The position numbers were made by a program, and so were the translations under genes. The notes beneath the pieces were generated by a model. The model saw nothing but the letters and a program-made list of their open reading frames with translations. It was not told where the DNA came from and did not search any database. From Owenia fusiformis (Eukaryota; Annelida; Polychaeta; Sabellida; Oweniidae): DNA of 64,000 nt. The stretch lies in assembly GCA_903813345.2 (NCBI GenBank), contig CAIIXF020000010.1:5073169-5137168 (forward strand). The letters run 5' to 3'. Below, one piece after another: positions 54,401-63,301 of this stretch. Numbering within the stretch: position 1 is the first letter of the stretch; every line of letters begins with the position of its first letter.

Positions 54401-57400
54401 AGTGGTAAGAAACTTCACATTAAAGTATGATACAAACATTCCAAGACAAGTGGTAAGAAACTTCACATTAAAGTATGATACAAACATTCCAAGACAAGTG
54501 GTAAGAAACTTCATATTAAAGTATGATACAAACATTCTAAGACAAGTGGTAAGAAACTTTACATTATAGTATGATACAAACATTCCAAGACAAGTGGTAA
54601 GAAACTTTACATTAAAGTATGATACAAATATTCCAAGACAAATGGTAAGAAACGTCCCATTAAAGTATGATACCAACATTCCAAGACAAGTGGTAAGGAA
54701 CTTCACATTAAAGTATGATACAAACATTCCAAGACAAGTGGTAAGAAACTTTACATTAAAGTATGATACAAACATTCCAAGACAAGTGGTAAGAAACTTC
54801 ACATTAAAGTATGATACCAACATTCCAAGACAAGTGGTAAGGAACTTCACATTAAAGTATGATACAAACATTCCAAGACAAGTGGTAAGAAACTTCATAT
54901 TAAAGTATGATACAAACATTCCAAGACAAGTGGTAAGGAACTTCACATTAAAGTATGATACAAACATTCCAAGACAAGTGGTAAGCAACTTCCCATTAAA
55001 GTATGATACAAACATTCCAAGACAAGTGGTAAGGAACTTCACATTAAAGTATGAAACAAACATTCCAAGACAAGTGGTAAGGAACTTCACATTAAAGTAT
55101 GAAACAAACATTCCAAGACAAGTAGTAAGAAACTTCACATTAAAGTATGAAACAAACATTCCAAGACAAGTGGTAAGAAACTTCACATTTAAGTATGATA
55201 CAAACATTCCAAGACAAGTGGTAAGGAACTTCACATTAAAGTATGATACAAACATTCCAAGACAAGTGGTAAGCAACTTCCCATTAAAGTATGATACAAA
55301 CATTCCAAGACAAGTGGTAAGAAACTTCACATTAAAGTATGATACAAACATTCCAAGACAAGTGGTAAGCAACTTCCCATTAAAGTATGATACAAACATT
55401 CCAAGACAAGTGGTAAGAAACTTCACATTAAAGTATGATACCAACATTCCAAGACAAGTGGTAAGAAACTTCACATTAAAGTATGATACAAACATTCCAA
55501 GACAAGTGGTAAGAAACTTCCCATTAAAGTATGATACAAACATTCCAAGACAAGTGGTAAGAAACTTCACATTAAAGTATGATACAAACATTCCAAGACA
55601 AGTGGTAAGAAACTTCACATTAAAGTATGATACAAACATTCCAAGACAAGTGGTAAGAAACTTCACATTAAAGTATGATACAAACATTCCAAGACAAGTG
55701 GTAAGCAACTTCCCATTAAAGTATGATACAAACATTCCAAGACAAGTGGTAAGCAACTTCCCATTAAAGTATGATACAAACATTCCAAGACAAGTGGTAA
55801 GAAACTTCACATTAAAGTATGATACAAACATTCCAAGACAAGTGTTAAGAAACTTCACATTAAAGTATGATACAAACATTCCAAGACAAGTGGTAAGCAA
55901 CTTCCCATTAAAGTATGATACAAACATTCCAAGACAAGTGGTAAGCAACTTCCCATTAAAGTATGATACAAACATTCCAAGACAAGTGGTAAGCAACTTC
56001 CCATTAAAGTATGATACAAACATTCCAAGACAAGTGGTAAGAAACTTCACATTAAAGTATGATACAAACATTCCAAAACAAGTGGTAAGAAACTTCACAT
56101 TAAAGTATGATACAAACATTCCAAGACAAGTGGTAAGAATCTTCACATTAAAGTATGAAACAAACATTCCAAGACAAGTGGTAAGAAACTTCACATTAAA
56201 GTGTGAAACAAACATTCCAAGACAAGTGGTAAGAAACTTCACATTAAAGTATGAAACAAACATTCCAAGACAAGTGGTAAGAAACTTCACATTAAAGTAT
56301 GATACAAACATTCCAAGACAAGTGGTAAGAAACTTCACATTAAAGTATGATACAACGATTCCAAGACAAGTGGTAAGAAACTTCTCATTAAAGTATGATA
56401 TAAACATTCCAAGACAAGTGGTAAGAAACTTCACATTAAAGTATAATACAAACATTCCAAGACAAGTTGTAAGAAACTTCACATTAAAGTATGAAACAAA
56501 CATTCCAAGACAAATGGTAAGAAACTTCACATTAAAGTATGATACAAACATTCCAAGACAAATGGTAAGAAACTTTACATAAAAGTATGATACAAACATT
56601 CCAAGACAAGTGATAAGAAACTTTAGCCCCGCTCTTTAAATTGACCATTACATTTTAGCTGCTATTACATCACAGTTGACTATCACATCACTTAATGGTT
56701 ATAATATTACAATCAATAATTCAATAAAACAACACTGCCATGATATCCTAGATGAAATTTAGAAAGTATCAAAATTTCAACAAACGTCCTGAATTAAGAA
56801 TTAGAATTTTCTATCAACCCATCAAGTCTTCATTTTTCTATATTCCAATTGTAGTGGTAGAGGTCCTCAACAACCCTGGCATCTTTCTGGTGTATCCTGA
56901 TTTATATGATATGAAATCTTTTTTCAACTGCAATTTGTCATCATATGTTACCATGTCTCTCAATAGGGCCTGGCTGGTAGCAGTGCAATAGTGGCAGCAA
57001 CACTGAAGTGTCTTTTACAGTTCTTCAACTTAAACTCATCAGTAAGTACCAAATATCAATTATGCATGCTTGCATAATATTTCTGCATATTTATGAAATA
57101 TATCTACATGTTTAGGATAGTCTGCATGTTTACAGGATGTACATCAGTGTTTATACAAAATATACATACATACATGTATGTCTACACTTTAGATATGTTT
57201 ACCTGATTACAGGATATAGTTACATGTTTAAAGATGTATATACATGTTTACCGAATATGTTTCCATATTTACAAGATATGTCTACATGCTTACAGGATAT
57301 GCCCAAGCAAATTCAGCCTCAGTTTATTCTAGATGTTGAGAAAGAGGAACTCTTCATTCAGGCAGGTCTACAAGACAGAGTCATTCAGGTGTGTAGTTGT

Positions 57401-58980
57401 ATTTACATAGGAGTATTTATGAAGAATTTATGAAGATGTTATATAGGTGAATGAATTAAAATAAGATTCATTAATTGAATAGTCATTTATTTACTGAAAA
57501 GGACTTCAAAAAGAATGCATGCAGTAATTTTCTAAGGAAATATTGGGTCTTCAAAACGAGACTCACTTATCTCCCAATGCACAGTTAGTATCACTGGAAC
57601 AATATCAAAAGGTATTTTATATCATGTGACATGTGTTCAATCAATCACAGAATGAGAAACATAAGAGTGAGATAATAAGAAATGTTCTGGATTGATTAAC
57701 TGAATTCTATAGATTAACAGCATTATCTTGATTGAGTTATTGCAAATATATTTTATACTTTCCTATGTAGGTATATGAAGGTTTGGTCTACATGGACTTC
57801 AGTAAAGAGTTAATGGATTCTAGGGGATGTGGTGAGTTCAAAAACTGTTATCGTTTTAAGAATCTGCATGACCATGTAAATGCAAATCATATTTTTCCTT
57901 ACATGTACCTATAGAATATGTAATGTAAATGGTGGAGCAAAATGTACTTTGTATCCATAATATAACTAAATATTGAGAACTATTTAACTGAGCCGCAAGA
58001 ACTAAATAATTAATGGAACAACTTTTGGCCATCCTATCCCAGGTTCCCCTAACTACAATCAATGAATTGAACTATTACAGATAACTGAGATACAATATAA
58101 TATTGTCGTACTATTTTCTCTTTTTTAAAAAGGGAATTATGAGTACCTGCCATCAGATTCCACTCCAAAGTTCTGGTTGGCTTATGTAGGAGATCCCAGT
58201 GACTCAGGCAAAATACATAGTGACGTCAGCATCAGATGGAGAAATGGTAGGTTAAAGGGGTAAAACAGACTATAATATCCTCATTATTGTAGAAATTTTC
58301 ATGAGTATCGAGTCTGGAATTTGGTAATGAAAATAAATCTCAACGTTTGTTGGAGATAGAGTGAAGAGTTTGCCAGTCCATCAGTCCATCTGAATAATAA
58401 GTGTAAATGTTTTGTTTTAGACAAGTAATAGATTCCACTGTATACAATTAAGTATAAAGTACAGCAAATCCCAGCCAGCCATAATTTCTCAAATGGCTAC
58501 TGTACTCTACTTGATAAACTGTTAAAAATTATAAAATTACTTTTTACAAAAATGTCTGCAATTGCGATAGTCAGACTGAACAAATTCAGATTACATTTTA
58601 AAGGGTTACATTTTACATAAATTCTGCAAGCCAAAGTTTAAGTAGTAGACAAGTAGAATAAAAATCTTGCTAAAATTTGTATTTCCAGGTGACCAAGAAG
58701 TTGTCGACGCTATGAAAACATTTGCTCAGTATACAGACGCAGCAAGGTATGATACTTAACACTGAAAAAATATTACATTTTACTTCACTATTTTTGAATT
58801 ATATGCTAAGGTTTTTGATATCTGAAATAACTTTGCACTCAAAATGTCTGAGATTACTTTTTGTATTGAATCGTAATATGTCAGTGTTTATTGTATGTTC
58901 TGCAATTTCAGGAGTGCAATAGAAAACAAGGACTGGGAACAGCTCGCCAGCCTCATGAATGACAACTTTGAATTAAGAAG
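39417..58980 (+). CDS. bifunctional nucleotidyltransferase-GHMP kinase (glucuronokinase-like), 19 exons visible, 3' end outside window
   Basis: Exons: 39417-39473, 41097-41197, 41691-41735, 42916-43002, 43573-43639, 43954-44117, 45439-45516, 45795-45873, 46202-46279, 46764-46855, 48064-48249, 48706-48774, 49160-49220, 56967-57041, 57296-57388, 57771-57831, 58133-58246, 58689-58746, 58912-58980. Phases agree at every junction (1634 nt, 544 codons). Residues 1-283 are a sugar-nucleotidyltransferase fold: ILVAGHGT, PKALLPGVGGK (31-41), AGDMLF with Asp123, FLEKP (to 182). From residue 283 comes a GHMP kinase: RVGLMGNPSDGFNGKT, the ATP-binding GLAGSSAIVAATL (389-401) and DWEQLASLMNDNFELRR. The layout matches invertebrate proteins annotated as glucuronokinase-like. 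Phosphorylation of glucuronate (or a similar sugar) and activation to a UDP-sugar is inferred. The C-terminal exon with the last GHMP motif lies beyond 64000. Several splice junctions carry tandem arrays. Confidence 0.88.
40013..40172. mobile_element. MITE with CAGTRRAAYCTGT ends, copy 1 (intron 1)
   Basis: Left end ACAGTAGAATCTGTCTAAGT followed by GGAACACC; right end GGTGTTCCACTTTACAGGTTT then CACTGC, the approximate reverse complement. About 155 bp with no coding capacity. A second copy lies at 41777-41908 and a truncated one at about 42113. Confidence 0.6.
40514..41197 (+). repeat. tandem partial duplication of exon 2: four donor-less copies plus the real exon
   Basis: Acceptors of the form TTAATTTCAG are followed by ACTGACAAAGACTATGTTCA at 40569, 40700, 40835, 40966 and 41097 (spacing 131, 135, 131, 131). 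The first four copies contain the first ~81 nt of exon 2, then jump from TTGGATTA back into intron sequence (TTTGGTTGAGTGTAATCAAA), so they lack the last 20 nt and the 5' splice site. Only the fifth is complete (DYWWETIKT, donor GACGTAAGA). Copies 1-2 and 3-4 form a 266-bp higher-order duplication. Reading through a decoy copy shifts the frame because 131 is not a multiple of 3. Confidence 0.9.
41195..41690. other. intron 2 with C-tracts at 41500-41533
   Basis: Intron between exons 2 and 3. CTTGCCTCACC-type words are repeated at 41345-41420, and poly-C tracts at about 41505-41518 and 41527-41533 flank CCCGGGAAG. No other feature. Confidence 0.4.
41777..41908. mobile_element. MITE with CAGTAAAACCTGT ends, copy 2 (intron 3)
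   Basis: Left end CACAGTAAAACCTGTTTAAG followed by TGGAACACC; right end GTACAGAGGTTTTACTGT. Same family as 40013-40172, with some internal decay. The truncated relative at about 42113 shares TACAGTAAAACCTGTATA. Confidence 0.6.
44930..45370. repeat. ~20-bp minisatellite (GGTAGTCTAGGACTGGAAAG) in intron 6
   Basis: About 18-20 degenerate copies of TAGTCTAGGA with AAAGGG or GAAAGTG spacers. A block of about 90 bp (TCTAGGATTTGAAAGTGTAG onward) is duplicated almost exactly (45076 and 45158). It stops before the exon 7 acceptor at 45438, so no splice signal is included. Confidence 0.8.
46856..47722 (+). repeat. ~65-bp tandem array starting at the exon 10 donor, ~13 copies
   Basis: Units contain TGTGATAGCATTTGTTGTGA, CAGCATTTGATTCAATGG, TATGAGAGCATTTGGC and TTTTGCAAGG. 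The first unit starts exactly at the donor of exon 10: GCGAG|GTAAGTGTGATAGC in the authentic site against GCAAGG-GTGTGATAGC at each later junction. The array therefore seems seeded at the 5' splice site, with later copies having lost the AAG of GTAAGT. The unit length varies by 1-3 bp. Antisense open frames through it (KCSHTIESNAV-type) are by-products of the repeat. Confidence 0.8.
49175..56625 (+). repeat. 48-bp tandem array of exon 13 end plus 5' splice site, 154 units, 7.4 kb
   Basis: The unit is the last 42 nt of exon 13 (AACTTCACATTAAAGTATGA, then TACAAACATTCCAAGACAAG, then TG) plus the donor GTAAGA. The authentic donor is at 49221 (GTAAGC). Donor positions then recur every 48 bp to 56613 (154 steps) without one inserted or deleted base; the last is mutated (GATAAG). 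Because 48 is 16 codons and each donor is in the same phase, every unit adds 16 residues (VRNFTLKYDTNIPRQV) in frame. In-frame stops arise at 50676, 54372, 54567 and 56580. Substitutions cluster in shared variants, and a block of 11 units (528 bp) is duplicated: GAAACCTC at about 51865 and 52393. The array forms most of the intron before the ATP-binding exon 14. Confidence 0.97.
57095..57300 (+). repeat. degenerate ~21-bp array ending at the exon 15 acceptor
   Basis: The true acceptor reads CTACATGCTTACAG|GATATG. Upstream, similar words follow one another: ATATTTACAAGATATGT, ACATGTTTACCGAATATG, CTGATTACAGGATATAG, TGCATGTTTACAGGATGT and ACATGTTTAGGATAGT. There are about 8-9 degenerate copies of acceptor plus the first six exon bases. 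The copies are much more diverged than in the 48-bp array, and several keep a usable TTACAG. Confidence 0.6.
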
Positions 58981-59158
58981 GTATTTGTAATTACTAATTA
59001 CTTATACAGGAGGTTTTGGATATTGGGTTCATATAACAATCCATTTTGACACCAAATCTGAGATCATTTTGACAACAAATGTCAGTGACCCAATTATTTC
59101 ATCCTCTGTATCATCAGACATCGGAACAGATATAATTACCCCACACTCTATGTACTAA

Positions 59159-59190
59159 TGCGTGTGTGTGTGTGTGGGGGGGGGTGGTTC
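59159..59190 (+). repeat. (TG)n-(G)n microsatellite
   Basis: GTGTGTGTGTGTGTG followed by a run of G, in the intron after exon 19. Confidence 0.9.
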
Positions 59191-59404
59191 TATCTGTTCC
59201 AATGCCTGTGTTCTGTATGCAGGACACCAATGAAAGAACACAGTTAATTGAGCATTTCTATGGATATACTGCGACAATAGACCAATTTGGACGATCTTTG
59301 TATATACGAATATAAGCTGAACAACTTGGATTGCAAAATCTGTGAACCCGGATCGTCTTATGGTGAGTTTATCGTCATAGACATTTCCCGCCAAAAATCA
59401 GACA

Positions 59405-62384
59405 ATGAAAGGTGTTCTCGATCTTCCAGAATCTGGGAAAAGAACTTTTGATAATGTTTTAACTAGTCCTTCAGCTGACTCTCAAACCCCTAAACAGCAT
59501 AAATAAGACATTGCTCAACTTTTCGATCGACTTGATTCCATCCAAGCTAGCCTAAACAACAACGCTGTGTCCGTCAGTGTCCTTATGAACGATATGAAAG
59601 ATGTTAAATCGTCTATCAAAGGTACTCTGGAGCTGGCGGCAGATGTATCCGATCTGAAAACTCAAAATGAGTATCTAAGTGATCGCGTCGACATACTCGA
59701 GGGTAGGATCGCTTCTCAATCTGACCAAATCAAAGATCTCGCAAATGCTGTAGAGGAAATCACATTTAGGTCTATGAGAGCAGGCCCGTAAGACACTTTT
59801 CTCCAAGGGGGGTGCGGTTTTTAGCTTACTAAAGAGAATATAAATTTGTCAATTTTTTGCCGCGCAAATCAAATCGCGGAAGACAGTGAGGGGGGGGGGT
59901 CAGTTACTCCCTATATTGGTTTGGAATTAACAAATGCAACTTCCAAACGTTCCAATTGTTTTGTGGGGGGTGTGAGGAGTGGTCCACTCCCCCTAGAAAA
60001 TTTTACAGTTTTGAGATGCTATTTGGTGCTTTCTGGGCACTTTCAAAGTGTAAGTTTCTAAGTAGTACGCCACCACCACGGGAATAAGAGTTGAGTGAAT
60101 AAAAACCGAGTATCCAGGGGGGTCTGGGGGTTCTCCCCCAGGAAAATTTTGAAATTTGATTGTATTTTGAGCGAATTTGCAACCATCTGGTACGCCTGTG
60201 CGTTATGAGTCAATAAGAAAAATGTGAATTTTTTTTTCAAATTCTTTCGGGAGTGTCAAAGAGGATGAGAGGGTGAAGTGGGGTGGGGTGCCAGTAGGGG
60301 AGCAAGGGGTTGTCCCCCAGAAACATTGACCATATCAAGGTGCTATTTGATGATGCCTGGGCACTTAAAAAATGTCTGAGACAATACATGAAATTCAGAA
60401 TATTTTCTTTTGTTTTGTGGGGGATGTGAGGGGTGTCTAACTCTACGAGAAAATTTTACAATTTAAAGATGATATTTGGTGCTTCTGGGCACTTTTAAAG
60501 TGTATTAGTCAATAAAAACATTGAAAAACAATCACAATTTTTTTCAAATTTTGGGGGTGTCAAAGGGGGGGGGGGGGGGGGGAGGGGTGCCAGAGGGGGA
60601 GCTGGGGTGCCAGAGGGGGAGCAAGTGTTTGTCCCCCATATCAAAATTTACAATATCAAGGTGCTATTCGATGAAGTTTGGGCACTTTAAAAATGTCTGT
60701 GCCTAAAAGAAGAAAATTTTACAATTTTAAGATGCTATTTGGTGCTTTCTGGGCACTTTCAAAGGGTATGAGTCAATAAAAGATTTGAAAAATCTCATTT
60801 TTTGGGGGGGGGGGGTGTTAAGGGGGGGGGGGGGCTGCCAGAGGGGGAGGTGGAGTGGGGATGCCAGAGGGCGAGTAAGTGTTAGTCTTCCAGAATCATT
60901 AACTTTATCAAGGAGCTATTTGATGATGTCTGGGCAATTTAAAAGTGTCTGAGACAATACATAAAACAAATTCAGAACTTTTCCATTGTTTTGTTTGGGA
61001 CGTGAGGGGTGGCCCACTCCCCCTAGAAAATTTTACAATTTTACGACGCTATTTGGTGCTTTCTGGGCACTTTCAAAGTGTATGAGTCAATTAAAGAATT
61101 TGAGAAAATCACAATTTTTTTTGGAGGGGGGGGGAGGGTCAAGGGGGGGGGGCGCCAGAGAGGGGGGAGGGGGTTATGCAAGTGCAAGATGCAAGAGGGG
61201 GAGCAAGTCCCCCAGAAACACTAACTATATTGAGGAGCTATTTGATGATGTCTGGGCACTTTAAAAGTGTCTGAGACAAAACACTAAAATAAATTTAGAA
61301 CTTTTCCATTGTTTTGTGGGGGGTGTGATGGGTGGCCAATACCCCTAGAAAATTTTACAATTTTAAGATGTTATTTGGTGCTTTCTGGGTGCTTTCAAAG
61401 TGTATGAGTCAATGAAAAAAAATTACAAAAAAAATATTTTTCAAAAAAAAAATTTTTTCTAAATTTTTTTTCAAATTTATTTTGGGGGGTGACAAAGGGG
61501 GGTGCGGTCGCACCCATCGCACCCCCCCCCATCTGACGGCCCTGGAGAGACAATCTAATCATAAACAATCTCCCAGAGCAGGGGCAGGGTACAGAGGACT
61601 GTGACACTTTGGTCTACGATTTCATACGAAATAAGCTACGTGTACCCAACGACCAAATATTCAAATATTCTCTCGCGAAAACCCGCATGCCCCTGAAAAG
61701 ATCGATGTTAGTCATCGTTTCCCCAGAATGGGTGCTCAAACTAAACCGATGGTTGTGAAATTTACCATGAGATCCGGGCGAGATGTCTGTCTTAAATTTG
61801 CCAAGAACCTCAAGGGCACAGGCATATACATTACTGATCAACTCCCAAAGTCTATGTCTCAGCGTAAACAAGCGCAAATGCCCAAATTCAAAGATCTTAA
61901 GGCCGCTGGGAAAAACGCCTACTTTAACAAAGACAAGCTAATGCTTGATAAAAGACCCGTTGATCCACTTTTCACAAAGAACCCCCTCCCATTGTCTTCT
62001 AAAACCATTGACATTGCACCCAAACTTGATAGCTATGTAATAGGCGAATCCGTGGAGGGAAACAACAGTGGGTTTACCGCAATTGCTGTTAAAGTCCCGG
62101 GGATAAAAGAGGCCCAAGCAGCTTTTTCGAAGTGCCATAAATTTGATGATGTTATCAAATTAACGTCTGCGCCCTATGCCTATCGTGTTCCTGAAGGCTT
62201 TGGATATTCCGACAACGGCGAATTTGGAACTGGTAAAGTTATGTCCGATATTCTTGAGAATAGCAAAATGACCGACATTTTTGTCATTGTCCCAAGGACT
62301 CTTGGTCAGCCTAACTTCGGCAAAACTAGCCATGCGAACATTAAGGGGACAATAAAGGACTGTCTTAAAAAGTTAGCGGGTTGA
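59405..62384 (+). pseudogene. LINE ORF1 (coiled coil plus RRM-like), split by a transposon and frame-broken
   Basis: ATG at 59405 opens a frame with a TAA at 59504. It continues as a heptad-rich coiled coil (SDLKTQNEYLSDRVDILEG) up to FRSMR at 59776, where a 1.76-kb element is inserted. After the element (from 61550) the frame resumes as DNLIINNLPEQGQG, the usual core of L1-type ORF1 proteins. It then shifts frame near 61685 (KTRMPLK against APEKIDVSHRF) and carries on as MGAQTKPMVVKFTMRSGRD, LPKSMSQRKQAQ, to a stop at 62384. Such proteins bind LINE RNA as trimers. The copy is inactive: one stop, one insertion, one frameshift. It lies in sense inside an intron of the kinase gene. Confidence 0.8.
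59781..61544. mobile_element. hAT-like non-autonomous element (hAT5 type), 1764 bp, with GAGAG target duplication
   Basis: Ends CAGGCCCGTAAGAC and (complement of the right end) CAGGGCCGTCAGAT match at 11 of 14 positions and look like hAT termini. The 5-bp GAGAG occurs directly before (59776-59780) and after (61545-61549); removing the element and one GAGAG restores the LINE ORF1 frame, which proves the borders. A 5-bp duplication is characteristic of the hAT5 group. The interior has no transposase. It holds about four to five copies of a ~330-400-bp unit with TTCTGGGCACTTTCAAAGTG, GAAAATTTTACAATTTTA, GATGATGTCTGGGCA and long G tracts. Similar G-rich ends are seen near 5.3 kb. Confidence 0.8.
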
Positions 62385-63301
62385 AAAAACCCATTGCTTT
62401 ACCTTTGGACTGTTACTAATACTTGAATGTCTTTTTCATAATATACTTTCAGCAAATCAGGATTAGCTTCAAAGTGCTTACTTATCTCAAGTAAAAATCT
62501 CTTGTCAAGCGTAAACATTATGTGAGTGTGATTTCAACTGAAATAATTGAAATGTATTGAATGTAGTTATATATGTACATGTATGTAGAACATCATGTTT
62601 GTAAATACCGTGTGATGTTGGCTAAATTAGATTGTTGGATAATTCACTAATGTGGCTTCAAAATGCACATTTCTCAATGTACCATTGTCAGAAGTCTCGT
62701 AAGTTGATCATAATTTTTCTCTCTTGTACTTCTTTATTGTTGTTTTAAATCATGTAAAAAAGACTTACTATTTTTACATCTTTGGATTTGGTTTACATTT
62801 CAGAACCTAGCTTTAGCAAGGCCTCTCTATCCCTACATAAATACAGAGGGACTGTTTGAAAATATCTTTGGGATGGCGATATGTTACACCATTACTAGAG
62901 GCCTTGTGTTAAATAATATTCTGATCTAGTTTCTTTACTCTTGCTAATTATCACGGTTAACTTTTTCATGTTTTATTTTGATCAGGTAAATTGGCCTTGT
63001 ATATGTGTTTTTACAGACCTAATGTATCCAGTTTTTATTTTTTAAAAAACCGTTGCAATAAGCAGCGAAATCGTCTATCGCATTTGATGAGTACGATACA
63101 CACTAAACCAGAATTAGCCTGGTTTTTTATTATTTTTCTAGTTTTAAGTATTTTTCTGTTAAAATTGCCAATCTGTCTCCCAAATGATGCAAATGTCTGT
63201 CTTTCAGTACTTTTTTCAGATCTTAACGCGTTGTATTCTAATGTTTATGCCACCGCTGCGACAGGTATCGGTTAAAGGGCATTGATGTAGCAACCTATCG
63301 T
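62385..63301. other. region between LINE ORF1 and ORF2
   Basis: No convincing gene. One frame at 62991-63275 contains a hydrophobic stretch (FFIIFLVLSIFLLKLP), but nothing is recognisable and it may be part of the LINE. If both ORFs belong to the same LINE, this is an unusually long inter-ORF spacer. Confidence 0.35.

Noticed and set aside
49218-56582. Three long plus-strand frames (486, 1222, 662 codons) as separate repeat proteins
   Set aside because: They are segments of the same array in the exon 13 frame, cut by chance stops, and have no independent start context.
49139-56599. 2486-codon minus-strand frame as a real gene
   Set aside because: It is the antisense shadow of the 48-bp array derived from kinase exon 13; unit length divisible by 3 keeps it open. 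No splice or promoter context supports a separate gene.
61394-61607. Minus-strand 70-codon frame near the hAT-like element end
   Set aside because: It spans the element border and poly-A/poly-T simple sequence, so it is a chance frame.
62803-62930. Exon 20 of the kinase gene after TTACATTTCAG
   Set aside because: In the phase required after exon 19 it reads a stop in the second codon, and the expected FPGSGGA-type motif is absent. The true exon is probably beyond 64000.
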